Part shown: one piece after another, positions 51,799 through 61,332 of the stretch
Numbering within the stretch: position 1 is the first letter of the stretch
How the letters are laid out: the number at the start of each line of letters is the position of its first letter
NCBI GenBank assembly: GCA_022839745.1
Contig: JALHJB010000002.1
Location: forward strand, 1 to 64,000
DNA: 64,000 nucleotides
Source of the DNA: Actinomycetes bacterium
GTDB lineage: Bacteria; Actinomycetota; Coriobacteriia; Anaerosomatales; Anaerosomataceae
Reading direction: 5' to 3'
Made by a program: the position numbers and the translations under genes
Notes under the pieces: model-generated
The model's database searches: none
Seen by the model: only the letters and a program-made list of their open reading frames with translations
What the model was told of the DNA's origin: nothing

Positions 51799-53216
51799 CG
51801 CTTTTGGTGGACACACTGGTCGAGGTGACCGGCGGCGCACTGCTCGACGGCCCCGGCGATACCGTGGTGAACGGCATCGCTATCGACTCGCGCGACGTGG
51901 GGCCGGGTGCGGCGTTCGTGGCGTTCGCGGGTGAGAACACCGATGGACACCGGCACCTCGGCGACGCGCTCTCGCGCGGGGCGCGCGCGCTGCTGGTGAT
52001 CCGTGATGATGAGGAGGTGCGCGGCGCGTTTTCGGCCAGCGCGCGTCCCGAGTCCGCACTCGTGCTCGTCGAGGATGCTCTGGCGGCGGTCGAGGCGCTG
52101 GCAAGCTGGCATCGCGACCGCCTGCGGATCCCGGTGATCGGTGTGACCGGCTCGACAGGGAAGACGACCACGAAGGACTTCGTGCGGAGCGTTCTGGCGA
52201 CACGGATGCGGGTGGTGGCCACGACCGGCAACCGCAACAACGAGCTGGGCGTGCCGCTCACCATCATGGACGCGGGCATGGATACCGACGTGCTGGTGGT
52301 GGAGATGGCGATGCGGGGCACCGGACAGATAGCGCACCTGTGCCGGATCGCACGCCCCACGGCGGGACTTGTCACCAACGTGGGTGTGAGCCACATGGAG
52401 GTGCTCGGCAGCCAGGAGGCGATCGCCTCGGCAAAAGGCGAGCTCGTGATGGCGATACCGTCTGACGGACGAGTGTTCCTGAACGGTGACGACGCGTTCT
52501 CGGAGGCCATGGCGCGGGACGCCGTCGCGCCGGTGACACGCTACGGCCTCGGCGAGAACGCGGATATCACGGCCACGGACATCGAATCGACGTCCACGGG
52601 GGCACGGTCGTTCACGCTTGTGACGCCCGAGGGCTGCGCTGCGGTCACATTGCCGGTTCCCGGACGCCACAACGTCTACAACGCGCTTGCCGCCGCCGCG
52701 GTGGGGCGCGATCTGGGACTCCCGCTCGAGGACATCGTACGCGGGCTTGAAGGCGCGACGTTCTCGAAATGGCGCATGGAGACCTTCGTTTCCGCAAGCG
52801 GCGTGACCATCATCAACGATGCGTACAACGCGAACCCCACATCCATGAAGGCGGCCGTTGCCGCGCTTGGGGATGTGCCAACGGCGGGCCGCCGCATCGC
52901 CGTCCTCGGCGATATGGCGGAGCTCGGTTCGCTCACCGAACTCGCCCACTTCGAGCTCGGTGAGCTCGTCGCGTCGTCATCGGTCGATGTGCTGGTCGCC
53001 GTGGGCGCGCTGGGAGTCCGCATCGGTGACGGGGCGAAGGCCGCCGGAATGGCCGCGGAGGACATCAGGCCGTGCATCGACGCGATCGAGGCGTCTGAGG
53101 TGCTCGATGATCTCGTGGAGGCCGGTGACACCGTGCTCGTGAAGGCCTCGCGTGTGCTTGGGCTCGAGACCGTGGTCGAAGGGATGATGAACCCTCGTGT
53201 TCAGTCTTATTCCTGA
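51792..53216 (+). CDS. murF: UDP-MurNAc-tripeptide:D-Ala-D-Ala ligase MurF
   Basis: Mur ligase, 474 aa, completing the pentapeptide. ATP loop GVTGSTGKTTTKDFV; NRNNELGVPLTIM; NVGVSHMEVLGS; and C-domain INDAYNANPTSMKAAVAAL, all characteristic of MurF. Overlaps murE by 7 nt at the start and mraY by 20 nt at the end. Full length. Confidence 0.95.
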   Translation: MLTLLVDTLVEVTGGALLDGPGDTVVNGIAIDSRDVGPGAAFVAFAGENTDGHRHLGDALSRGARALLVIRDDEEVRGAFSASARPESALVLVEDALAAVEALASWHRDRLRIPVIGVTGSTGKTTTKDFVRSVLATRMRVVATTGNRNNELGVPLTIMDAGMDTDVLVVEMAMRGTGQIAHLCRIARPTAGLVTNVGVSHMEVLGSQEAIASAKGELVMAIPSDGRVFLNGDDAFSEAMARDAVAPVTRYGLGENADITATDIESTSTGARSFTLVTPEGCAAVTLPVPGRHNVYNALAAAAVGRDLGLPLEDIVRGLEGATFSKWRMETFVSASGVTIINDAYNANPTSMKAAVAALGDVPTAGRRIAVLGDMAELGSLTELAHFELGELVASSSVDVLVAVGALGVRIGDGAKAAGMAAEDIRPCIDAIEASEVLDDLVEAGDTVLVKASRVLGLETVVEGMMNPRVQSYS

Positions 53217-54249
53217 CATAGCCCGCTATCCCACCTACCAGGTCTTCATGGCTGTGGTGGTGGCACTCGTGCTCGCCATCGTGCTGTTCCCGGCATGGAT
53301 CCGGTTGCTGAAGTTCCGCAATATCGGCCAGCAGGTGCGCGCCGACGGTCCACAGGGCCACCTGGTGAAGCAGGGCACGCCCACGATGGGCGGCGTGCTG
53401 ATCCTGCTCGTGGTATCGCTCGTCTACCTCACGCTCGGCGAGGTGGGCCGAAGCGGCATGATCTGCCTCGTGGCCCTGCTCGGGTGCGGGTTCCTCGGCT
53501 TCATCGACGATTACGCCAAGGTCGTCAAAGAGCGTTCGCTCGGACTCACAGCGCGGATGAAGATCGCGGGGCAGGCCGTGGTGGCGAGCGCCATCGGCAT
53601 CCTGGCGGTCAACTGGGCGCACGTGAGCCCTGAGGTGATCGTGCCGTTCGTGGGGACGATCGACCTCGGCGTGTGGCAATCCACGCTCACGGTGGGTGGA
53701 TTCGCATTGGAGATGCCGTGGCTGTACCTCGGCCTCGTGTTCTTCATGGTCCTGTCGTTCTCCAACACGGTGAACCTCACCGATGGGCTCGACGGCCTTG
53801 CGGCGGGCACCGTGATGATCGTCATGCTCGCCTTCTCGGCCATCTCCTTCGCGCAGGACAACCTCGAGCTGGCGCTCTTCGGTGCCGCGGTCTCCGGGGC
53901 CTGTCTCGGCTTCCTCTGGTACAACAGCTATCCGGCCGACATCTTCATGGGGGATACCGGCTCGCTCGGCCTCGGCGCGGTCATCGCCACCATGGCGGTT
54001 GTCACCAAGACCGAGCTTCTGGCGCCGCTGCTGGGCGGCATCTATGTGGCCGAGGGCCTGTCGGTCATCCTGCAGGTGGCATCGTTCAAGCTCACCGGCA
54101 AGCGTATCTTCCGTATGGCGCCGATCCATCACCACTTCGAGATGAAGGGGTGGAGCGAGACGAAGGTCATGGTCCGGTTCTGGATCGTGACCGGCGCGCT
54201 CGCGGGCGCCGGATTCGCGCTGTGGTTCGTGGCGAGGGCGAGGTTCTAG
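53197..54249 (+). CDS. mraY: Phospho-MurNAc-pentapeptide transferase MraY
   Basis: Integral membrane enzyme, 350 aa, ~10 helices, making lipid I on undecaprenyl phosphate. Landmarks: KQGTPTMGGVLIL, GFIDDYAKVVKERS (Asp pair), SNTVNLTDGLDGLAAG, FMGDTGSLGLGA and the His motif MAPIHHHFEMKGWSE. The GTG start lies inside the 3' end of murF, with AGGGATG upstream. Confidence 0.96.
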   Translation: MFSLIPDIARYPTYQVFMAVVVALVLAIVLFPAWIRLLKFRNIGQQVRADGPQGHLVKQGTPTMGGVLILLVVSLVYLTLGEVGRSGMICLVALLGCGFLGFIDDYAKVVKERSLGLTARMKIAGQAVVASAIGILAVNWAHVSPEVIVPFVGTIDLGVWQSTLTVGGFALEMPWLYLGLVFFMVLSFSNTVNLTDGLDGLAAGTVMIVMLAFSAISFAQDNLELALFGAAVSGACLGFLWYNSYPADIFMGDTGSLGLGAVIATMAVVTKTELLAPLLGGIYVAEGLSVILQVASFKLTGKRIFRMAPIHHHFEMKGWSETKVMVRFWIVTGALAGAGFALWFVARARF

Positions 54250-54250
54250 C

Positions 54251-55624
54251 GTGCGTGACTGGACCGGACATCTTGTCGTCCTCGGTCTCGGCGCCTCCGG
54301 CGTCGCAGTTGCCGAGTGGGGCCTCTCGCGTGCGGCGGACGGCGTTCGCGTGACCGTGATCGACTCGGCGGACAACGACGTGGTCGTCGCCCGTGCGGAG
54401 CGGCTGCGCGCGATGGGCGCCGAGGTATGCCTGGGATGCGAGCGAGTGACCGCTGGCGACCTGGTGGTGGCCTCGCCGGGCATCCGTCCCGGCTCCGCGC
54501 TCATCGCGAGCGCTCGCGCGCTCGGCGTGCCGCTCATCTCCGAGATGGAGCTCGCGTACCGGCTTTCCGAGGCCACATGGGTGGCGATCACGGGTACCAA
54601 CGGCAAGACCACCACCACCGCGCTGGTGACGCACCTGCTGCGTGAGGCAGGGATGGTGGCGGAGCCCGCGGGCAACATCGGCCCGGCCGCTGTGGGCGTG
54701 GCGTGCGAGCTCGGCGACGCCGGTATCGTGGTGGCTGAGGTGTCGAGCTTCCAGATGGTGTTCGCGGACACCTTCCACCCGCGTGTGGCGGCGCTGCTGA
54801 ACATCACTCCCGACCATATCGACTATCACGGGTCGCTTGAGGCGTATGCCGCCGAGAAGGCCAAGGTCTTCGCCCGGCAGGTGCCGGGCGACACTGCGGT
54901 GATCGACATCGATGACCCGGGCTCCGCGGCGTACGCGGACCCCGTGGAGGCACGCGGGATCACCGTGCGGCGCGTGAGCCGTACGGAGCGACCCGCGGGC
55001 GGCGCCTACCTTGTCGGGTCCACGCTGGTGATCGAGGAGCACGGAGAAGAGCACGCGCTGCTTGATGTCTCCTCGCTCGGCATCCGTGGGGACCACAACG
55101 TGAGCAACGCGCTCGCGGGGGCCGCGTGCGCTCGCGCCGCCGGGGCGTCGATCGAGGCGATCGCCGCCGGGCTGGCGTCGTTCCGTCCGATCGAGCACCG
55201 GCTCGAACCCGCCGGTATCGTGAACGGAGTCGAGTATTTCAACGACTCCAAGGCCACCAATCCGGATGCCGTGCTCAAGGCGCTCACCGCGTTCGGCGAC
55301 CGTCCGCTCGTGGTCCTGTTGGGCGGTCGTAACAAGGGCGTCGACCACCACCCGCTGGCTCACGCCGTGGCCGCACGTACCGCCGATGTGGTTGTGTTCG
55401 GCGAAGCGGCTGATGAGTTCCTGGAGGCGTTCGGATCGCTCGATGTTCGCCCGGTCCGTGCATCGGGCCTGGCGGATGCGGTTGAGCGCGCCCGTGGCCT
55501 CGCGACGCCCGGGTCCATCGTGCTGCTCTCGCCGGGCTGCACGTCGTATGACGAGTTCAGTGGGTACGAAGAGCGGGGGCGGCGCTTCAAGGAGATCGTG
55601 GCCTCGTTCGGTGACGCGCGATGA
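54251..55624 (+). CDS. murD: UDP-MurNAc-L-Ala:D-Glu ligase MurD
   Basis: Mur ligase, 457 aa. N-terminal Rossmann-like domain (LVVLGLGASGVAVAEWG), ATP loop AITGTNGKTTTTALV, EVSSFQMVF with NITPDHIDYHGSLEAY, and NDSKATNPDAVLKAL...LLGGRNKGVD in the C-domain. GTG start 1 nt after mraY. Overlaps ftsW by 4 nt. Complete. Confidence 0.95.
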   Translation: MRDWTGHLVVLGLGASGVAVAEWGLSRAADGVRVTVIDSADNDVVVARAERLRAMGAEVCLGCERVTAGDLVVASPGIRPGSALIASARALGVPLISEMELAYRLSEATWVAITGTNGKTTTTALVTHLLREAGMVAEPAGNIGPAAVGVACELGDAGIVVAEVSSFQMVFADTFHPRVAALLNITPDHIDYHGSLEAYAAEKAKVFARQVPGDTAVIDIDDPGSAAYADPVEARGITVRRVSRTERPAGGAYLVGSTLVIEEHGEEHALLDVSSLGIRGDHNVSNALAGAACARAAGASIEAIAAGLASFRPIEHRLEPAGIVNGVEYFNDSKATNPDAVLKALTAFGDRPLVVLLGGRNKGVDHHPLAHAVAARTADVVVFGEAADEFLEAFGSLDVRPVRASGLADAVERARGLATPGSIVLLSPGCTSYDEFSGYEERGRRFKEIVASFGDAR

Positions 55625-56886
55625 GCCGCCCTTCGGCACACCGCCTCACGCCCGCCGGCTACTGGCTGCTTGGCGCCACGTTCCTCCTGGTGCTCGGCGG
55701 GATCCTGATGGTGTACTCGGCGTCGTCGGTCGCCGACTACGTGCAGTACGAGGACAGCGCGTACCACCTGAAGAAGCAGGCGCTGTTCGCCCTGTTCGGC
55801 GCCGTGGCGTTGTTCGGGGCCTCACGCTGGGACTTCCGGAGGAAGCATGCGGGGTTCTCGCTCCTGAGTCCCGAGGTCGTCGCCTGGGCGGTCTGGGGCG
55901 TGTCGTTCGTGGGTCTGCTCGTGGTCGAGATCGCGGGGGTGGGGAAGTGGGGCGCCACGCGATCGATCAACCTCGGGTTCGCCTACGTGCAGCCCTCCGA
56001 ATACGCCAAGCTGGGGTGCCTGCTCGTGACAGCAGTGCTCACGGTGGCGTGGCGCAAGCGCCGTTTGGACACACGTAGATACCTGGGCTGGCTGGCGGGC
56101 GCCGTTGGGCCAATGGCCATCCTCATCATGCTGCAACCCGACATGGGCACCACTGTGTCGCTCCTGCTCGGTGTGGTGCTGGTCCTGTGGGTGGGCGGAG
56201 TGCCCGGACGCTGGCTTGGCATAGCCGCGGGTGTGGGCATCCCCGCAGCGGCGCTGCTCATCTCGCTTGCGGGATACCGGATGGAGCGCGTGACCTCCTT
56301 CCTGAACCCGTGGGCGGATCCTACGGACACGGGCTATCAGATCATCCAGTCGCTGTACGCCTTTGGCAGCGGCGGGATCAACGGCATCGGACTCGGGCTG
56401 TCGCGCCAGAAGTTCTTCTACCTGCCGGCAGCGCACACCGACTTCGTGTTCGCCGTGATCGGAGAGGAGCTCGGATTGCTCGGCACGATAGCGGTCATCG
56501 CGGCGTTCGCCGTCTTTGCCGTGGCGGGGATGCGGATCGCCTTCGAGAGCCGCGATCTCTTCGGCCGGCTGATGGCAGGCGGGCTGACCGCACTGATCGT
56601 CGCACAGGCTTTGATGAACATGGCCGCGGTGACCGGGCTCATGCCGATCACCGGGATCCCGCTTCCCTTCGTGAGCGCTGGAGGGTCGTCACTGACGCTG
56701 ACACTCGCCTGTGTCGGCCTGATTCTTGCGGTGTCGCGGTACAGTGGACAGACGCGGGTCCGGCTTGTCCGGCCTGGCAACGGTAGGGGGTCGAAGAGTG
56801 CGGGTACTGCTGAGCGGTGGCGGGACGGCGGGTCACGTCTATCCCGCGTTGACGGTCGCGGAGCGTTTGCGGGCCGAGGGGCATGA
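55621..56886 (+). CDS. ftsW: Septal SEDS peptidoglycan polymerase FtsW
   Basis: SEDS-family glycosyltransferase, 421 aa, ~10 membrane helices, polymerising lipid II with FtsI. Landmarks: LMVYSASSV, INLGFAYVQPSEYAKLG (the QPSE catalytic-region motif), LQPDMGTTVSLLLG, TDFVFAVIGEELG and GIPLPFVSAGGSS. The basic C-terminal tail of ~30 residues is encoded over the start of murG, an 89-nt overlap. Confidence 0.94.
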   Translation: MSRPSAHRLTPAGYWLLGATFLLVLGGILMVYSASSVADYVQYEDSAYHLKKQALFALFGAVALFGASRWDFRRKHAGFSLLSPEVVAWAVWGVSFVGLLVVEIAGVGKWGATRSINLGFAYVQPSEYAKLGCLLVTAVLTVAWRKRRLDTRRYLGWLAGAVGPMAILIMLQPDMGTTVSLLLGVVLVLWVGGVPGRWLGIAAGVGIPAAALLISLAGYRMERVTSFLNPWADPTDTGYQIIQSLYAFGSGGINGIGLGLSRQKFFYLPAAHTDFVFAVIGEELGLLGTIAVIAAFAVFAVAGMRIAFESRDLFGRLMAGGLTALIVAQALMNMAAVTGLMPITGIPLPFVSAGGSSLTLTLACVGLILAVSRYSGQTRVRLVRPGNGRGSKSAGTAERWRDGGSRLSRVDGRGAFAGRGA

Positions 56887-57907
56887 TGTAGCGTTCGCCG
56901 GTACGCCTGAGGGGCTCGAGGCCCGCCTTGTCCCGGAGGCGGGCGTCACGTTCTTCGGGGTACGGGCGAAGGGCTTCGATCGCGCGCGCCCGCACACGCT
57001 GATAACCTCCACGGTCACGATCCTGGGCTCGCTTGTGCGGGCCAGGCGGCTCATCCGTCAGTGGGACGCAGACGTGGTCTTCGGGTTCGGGGGATATGTG
57101 TCGCTCCCTGTGGGCTTTGCCGCGCTGACCCGGCGCGTCCCGCTCGTGCTGCACGAGCAGAACTCGATACCCGGGCTCGCCAACAAGGTCTTGTCGCGGT
57201 GGGCGCGCGCGGTGGGTGTGACGTACGAGGGTTCGATCGCGCATCTGGCGCATCCCGATCGGGCTGTCCTCACGGGGAACCCTGTGCGGGCGGCCGTACT
57301 GGAAGCGGACCGCGCCCGCGGCCGGCGGGTGCTCGGACTCGCGGAGGATGCCACGGTATTGCTGGTCTTCGGCGGCAGCAGGGGCGCGCGGCACCTGAAC
57401 GAGCGGCTGGCCGCGCTCGCGCCGACGCTCACTAGGCTGCCTTCGTTGCAGGTCGTGCACGTGGCAGGTAGGATCGAGGCCGCCTCGGTTGCCGAGCGGA
57501 TCGCCAGCGCGATCGAGGCGCCCGAAGGTCGCTACGAGGTCGTCGACTACATCGATGACATGGGCGATGCGATCGCGGCAGCCGACCTTGTCGTGGCCCG
57601 CGCGGGCGCAACGTCGATCGCTGAGATCACCGCTATCGGAAGGGCGTCGGTGCTCGTGCCATATCCGTATGCGACAGACGATCACCAAACGCTGAACGCG
57701 CGTGCGGTGGCAGACGCCGGCGGGGCGCTGGTGTTCGCTGATGCGGACATCGACGGTGCGGAGTTTTCGAACGCGATCGTGGACCTGCTCGACAACGCCT
57801 CTCGCCGGGAGGAGATGGCGGCGGCAGCGGCCGCACTCGGCAGGCGCGACGCTGATCAGCGAGTGGCACAACTGGCGCTTGACGCCGGAAGAGAGGAGAC
57901 GCGGTGA
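56798..57907 (+). CDS. murG: Lipid II synthase (UDP-GlcNAc transferase) MurG
   Basis: GT-B glycosyltransferase, 369 aa, converting lipid I to lipid II. The N-terminal G-loop LLSGGGTAGHVYPALTVAERL, LHEQNSIPGLANKVLSR, LVFGGSRGARHLNE and the C-domain ARAGATSIAEITAIG are typical. GTG 56798 with AGGGGG 7 nt upstream is chosen by SD and family N-terminus. It lies entirely within the ftsW 3' end at its start. Confidence 0.95.
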   Translation: MRVLLSGGGTAGHVYPALTVAERLRAEGHDVAFAGTPEGLEARLVPEAGVTFFGVRAKGFDRARPHTLITSTVTILGSLVRARRLIRQWDADVVFGFGGYVSLPVGFAALTRRVPLVLHEQNSIPGLANKVLSRWARAVGVTYEGSIAHLAHPDRAVLTGNPVRAAVLEADRARGRRVLGLAEDATVLLVFGGSRGARHLNERLAALAPTLTRLPSLQVVHVAGRIEAASVAERIASAIEAPEGRYEVVDYIDDMGDAIAAADLVVARAGATSIAEITAIGRASVLVPYPYATDDHQTLNARAVADAGGALVFADADIDGAEFSNAIVDLLDNASRREEMAAAAAALGRRDADQRVAQLALDAGREETR

Positions 57908-59295
57908 TGTCGACCGCTTACGCACATTTCGTCGGTATCGGTGGCGCGGGGATGAGCGGGCTTGCCCGGGTCCTCCACGATCGTGGCGTCGTTGTCACCG
58001 GGTCGGATCTTAAGGCGTCGCGCTACGCCACGGCCCTGCAGGAGGCAGGCATCAGCGTGCATGTGGGTCACGCGGCGGAGAACCTCGGAGATCCGGAGGT
58101 CGTGGTGATCTCCTCGGCCATACCGGAGAGCAATCCGGAGGTGAAGGCGGCGCGTGAACGGAACATACCGATCTGGCCCCGCGCGAAGATGCTTGCGCAT
58201 ATCGCGGGCGACGACGCGTGCGTTGCCGTGGCGGGCACGCACGGCAAGACGACCACGAGCTCGATGATGGCAACCGTCCTCGACGGCATCGGTCTCGACC
58301 CCACGTTCCTGATCGGCGGCGAGCTCAATGACATGGGCGCCAACGCACGGTGCGGCCGGGGAGGGTACTGCGTCGTCGAGGCGGATGAGAGCGATGGGTC
58401 ATTCCTCTACCTCAACCCGAGGGTCAGCATTATCACCAATGTCGAGGCCGACCATCTCGATCACTACGGTTCATTCGAGGCGGTGGTAGAGACGTTCGGG
58501 CAGTTCATCGAGAGGACGCCGTCGAGTGGCGCCGTGGTGGTCTGTGCGGACGATCCGGCCTTGGTGAAGCTCGCGCGCGAGCGCGCATCGGCCCCGGTGA
58601 TCACGTACGGCTTCGCCCCCGATGCTGACGTGCGGTGTGCGGCCCCGGTCCGACACGGCATGGGCCACCGGTTCACCGTGCATCTCGCGGATGGCCGGTC
58701 GGTCGAGAGCGCGGTCTCGGTGCCCGGCATCCACAATGTGCTGAACGGGACCGGTGTGTTGGCCGGGGTGTTCGCGCTCGGGCTGGACCTTGAAGCCGCG
58801 GCCACGGTCCTTGGCGCCTTCAGCGGTGTGCGCCGCCGGTTCGACCGCGTGGGGGAGGCCGGCGGGGTGACAGTGGTGGATGATTATGCGCATCACCCGA
58901 CCGAGGTGCGGGCAACGCTCGCCGCGGCGAAGGACGCAGGATTCGAGCGGGTGTGGGTGGTGTTCCAGCCGCACCGATACAGCCGGACACAGGCGCTTGG
59001 TAAGGACTTCGGTGAGGCCTTCGGCGATGCGGATCGAGTCGTGCTCATGGATGTCTACAGCGCGGGCGAGGCACCCATACCCGGGGTCTCCGGCAAGACG
59101 CTGCTGCATGCGATGCTCGAGCACGAGCCGAGAACGCAAGCGGCCTACTTCCCGCATCGTGATGAGATCGAGGGTTACCTTGCTGACAGGGTACGCCCTG
59201 GTGACCTGGTGATGACCATGGGCGCCGGAGACGTGACGACGCTGGGCTCCGGGATCGTCCGTGCGATCGCCGGGCGTTCGGGAGGGCCCGCGTGA
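57907..59295 (+). CDS. murC: UDP-MurNAc:L-alanine ligase MurC
   Basis: First Mur ligase, 462 aa. N-domain HFVGIGGAGMSGLARVLHDRG, ATP loop AVAGTHGKTTTSSMM, VVEADESDGSFLYLNPRVSI, NVEADHLDHYGS and C-domain DDYAHHPTEVRATLAAA. ATG 57907 overlaps the murG stop; GTG 57904 is an alternative. AGAGGAG upstream. Overlaps murB by one base. Confidence 0.95.
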   Translation: MSTAYAHFVGIGGAGMSGLARVLHDRGVVVTGSDLKASRYATALQEAGISVHVGHAAENLGDPEVVVISSAIPESNPEVKAARERNIPIWPRAKMLAHIAGDDACVAVAGTHGKTTTSSMMATVLDGIGLDPTFLIGGELNDMGANARCGRGGYCVVEADESDGSFLYLNPRVSIITNVEADHLDHYGSFEAVVETFGQFIERTPSSGAVVVCADDPALVKLARERASAPVITYGFAPDADVRCAAPVRHGMGHRFTVHLADGRSVESAVSVPGIHNVLNGTGVLAGVFALGLDLEAAATVLGAFSGVRRRFDRVGEAGGVTVVDDYAHHPTEVRATLAAAKDAGFERVWVVFQPHRYSRTQALGKDFGEAFGDADRVVLMDVYSAGEAPIPGVSGKTLLHAMLEHEPRTQAAYFPHRDEIEGYLADRVRPGDLVMTMGAGDVTTLGSGIVRAIAGRSGGPA

Positions 59296-60212
59296 TGTCA
59301 GTCGACACTCTCGAGCGCTACTTAAGGTCGAAGCTTCGTGGTGATGTACGCCGTCACGAACCGATGGCGCGCCATACCACGTACAGGATCGGCGGGCCGG
59401 CGGAGCTGTTCATCACCTGTGAGACGATGACCGACCTCATCGAGACCGTGCGGTCGTGCGATGCCGAGGGGCTCGAGCGGATCACCATCGGCAAGGGCTC
59501 GAACCTGCTGGTGGCCGACGGGGGCTATCCCGGAGCCGTGATCGCTCTCGGGGACGAGTTCAAGGCGCACAGGGTTCAGGGAGCCGAGATCGAGGCGGGG
59601 GCCGCGTGCATCCTGGCGTTCGTAGTGCGTGACGCGTACTCGCGCGGACTCGGCGGTATGGAGTTCGCTGTGGGCATTCCGGGCACGGTGGGTGGTGCCA
59701 TCGCGATGAACGCCGGCACCGGCGCCGACTGGATCGGCGCTGTTGCGGGATCTGTCACGGTGTACCTGCCGGACGCGGGACTGCAGCGCCTTCGGGCCGA
59801 CGAGCTCGAGTGGGAGTACCGTTCGTCGGGGCTTCCGGCGGCAGCCGTCGTCGTGGAGACCACGCTTCGGCTTCACGAGGCCGAGCAGCAGGCGATCCGG
59901 GCGATGATGGACGCCGGTCTGGAGCGGCGCAAGCGCACACAGCCCATCGGTATGCCGAGCGCCGGGAGCGTGTTCCGCAACCCGCCAGGCGACTCCGCCG
60001 GCCGTCTGATCGAGTCGGCAGGACTGAAGGGTACCCGGCTCGGCGGGGCACGCATCTCCGAGGTACACGCCAATTTCATCGTGAACGACGGCGGTGCCAC
60101 CGCCGCGGACGTTCTCGGTCTCGTACGCAAGGCACAGATGACGGTCAGGGACGCGCATGGCATCCAGCTCACACCAGAGATCAAGCTCCTCGGGACCTTC
60201 GAGGAAGCGTAG
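59295..60212 (+). CDS. murB: UDP-N-acetylenolpyruvoylglucosamine reductase MurB
   Basis: FAD enzyme, 305 aa, forming UDP-MurNAc. FAD-binding stretch TIGKGSNLLVADGGYPGAVI, GMEFAVGIPGTVGGAIAMNAG, catalytic Ser in PSAGSVFRNPPGDSAG, and the late Glu in THGIQLTPEIKLLG-type end (AHGIQLTPEIKLLG). ATG 59295 overlaps the murC stop (TGATG); GTG 59292 is an alternative. ftsQ starts inside its 3' end. Confidence 0.95.
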   Translation: MSVDTLERYLRSKLRGDVRRHEPMARHTTYRIGGPAELFITCETMTDLIETVRSCDAEGLERITIGKGSNLLVADGGYPGAVIALGDEFKAHRVQGAEIEAGAACILAFVVRDAYSRGLGGMEFAVGIPGTVGGAIAMNAGTGADWIGAVAGSVTVYLPDAGLQRLRADELEWEYRSSGLPAAAVVVETTLRLHEAEQQAIRAMMDAGLERRKRTQPIGMPSAGSVFRNPPGDSAGRLIESAGLKGTRLGGARISEVHANFIVNDGGATAADVLGLVRKAQMTVRDAHGIQLTPEIKLLGTFEEA

Positions 60213-61143
60213 ACTCACCCACGTCGGTACGGGCACGTCGAGCCGCACGCACTCGGCCGAGCCGCCTGTTGCGGCCAGGGCCGCCGAGCGTACCACAGCG
60301 GGCAGTACACGCTCGTCCGGCCGCGGGAGCCGTCCGGATGTCGCCCCGTCTCGGCGCCGGACGAGGCGCGCCCCAGCGCGCACGCCATCACTCAAGCAGC
60401 AGGAGCGCGACCGTATGAGGGCCGAACGCCGCCGCGCGCTCATGATCCGAGCGGCGCTTGCTGTGGCGGTGGTCGTCGGCGTCTTCGTCGGGTGGAGCGC
60501 TCTGGCGCACTCGACGCTGTTCACGATCGAGACCATCACGGTGGAGGGTGCGCGTGAACTGTCGGTTGAAGAGGTGATCGCGGTCGCCGACATCAAGTCG
60601 GCAGACACCCTGCTCGGGCTCGATGAGAGCGCCGTGGTGGACCGCCTCGAGGCGGTGGCATGGATCGCCGACGCGGACGTGGTGCGCAAGTTCCCATCCA
60701 CGATCCTGCTCAGGGTAGAAGAACGTGAGCGGTTCCTGATGATCGATGCGGGGGATACGTTTTGGGCGCTCGACAGATATGGGCGCGTGCTCGGGGAGTC
60801 GATGCCTGATACGGCGACGCCGGTTCCCCTTGTGCGTGATGTCCCCACGTTCACCCCGGAAGTCGGAGCCATCGTGAAAGCCCCCGAGGTCTCGAACGCT
60901 ATCGAGGTCCTTGCGGGGATCACGCCTGAGCTCCGCAAGCTGGTGCGGTCCATGTCTTCTCCGGGTCCGGAGGAGACCGCGCTGATGACCACCGACAACG
61001 TGGAGATTGTGATCGGCCGAGCTGAGCAGCTCCGCGAGAAGTCGCTGCTGGCCTTGGAGATCATGGCTGACCAGGGGAGCGCGGTGGTCTTCATCGATGT
61101 GCGTTCCCTTGAGCGCCCGGTGTCGCGCGGTCTCGGCGACTGA
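60157..61143 (+). CDS. ftsQ: FtsQ-type cell division protein with POTRA domain
   Basis: Bitopic divisome protein, 328 aa. A long basic Ser/Arg/Pro-rich cytoplasmic region (~1-92) precedes one membrane helix (~95-117, LMIRAALAVAVVVGVFVGWS). The POTRA domain (FTIETITVEGARELSVEEVI) and FtsQ beta domain (VRKFPSTILLRVEERERFLM; FWALDRYGRVL) follow. ATG 60157 overlaps murB by 56 nt; the only later ATG in range is at codon 86 (RMRAERR), which would remove the basic tail. Scaffold for FtsL and FtsB-like partners. Confidence 0.9.
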   Translation: MASSSHQRSSSSGPSRKRRLTHVGTGTSSRTHSAEPPVAARAAERTTAGSTRSSGRGSRPDVAPSRRRTRRAPARTPSLKQQERDRMRAERRRALMIRAALAVAVVVGVFVGWSALAHSTLFTIETITVEGARELSVEEVIAVADIKSADTLLGLDESAVVDRLEAVAWIADADVVRKFPSTILLRVEERERFLMIDAGDTFWALDRYGRVLGESMPDTATPVPLVRDVPTFTPEVGAIVKAPEVSNAIEVLAGITPELRKLVRSMSSPGPEETALMTTDNVEIVIGRAEQLREKSLLALEIMADQGSAVVFIDVRSLERPVSRGLGD

Positions 61144-61214
61144 CGACCCGTCTCCCTCACAGTCGCACGCTTCGCGCGGCGTGCTTGGGCGGTAGAAAAA
61201 GTCGCGTTGAATCG

Positions 61215-61301
61215 TTGCAAACCCCTTGCGTTTAGTATAAGGTTCGTGTGAAGATTGACCTTTGCCCAGATACAGTAAACGTCAAGTATAGGTTTATACT
61301 T
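61215..61301 (+). promoter_or_regulatory. ftsZ promoter region with inverted repeat
   Basis: The 189-bp gap before ftsZ is unusually AT-rich. AAGTATA (61284-61290) and TATACTT (61295-61301) form a perfect inverted repeat with a 4-nt gap, and its right arm contains the -10-like TATACT (61295-61300). Upstream, TTGCAA (61215-61220) with TATAAG (61236-61241) is a second candidate with short spacing. This suggests ftsZ has its own regulated promoter. Confidence 0.5.
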
Positions 61302-61332
61302 AAGGAAGAACGGGCAGCTCAGGAGGCCAGAA

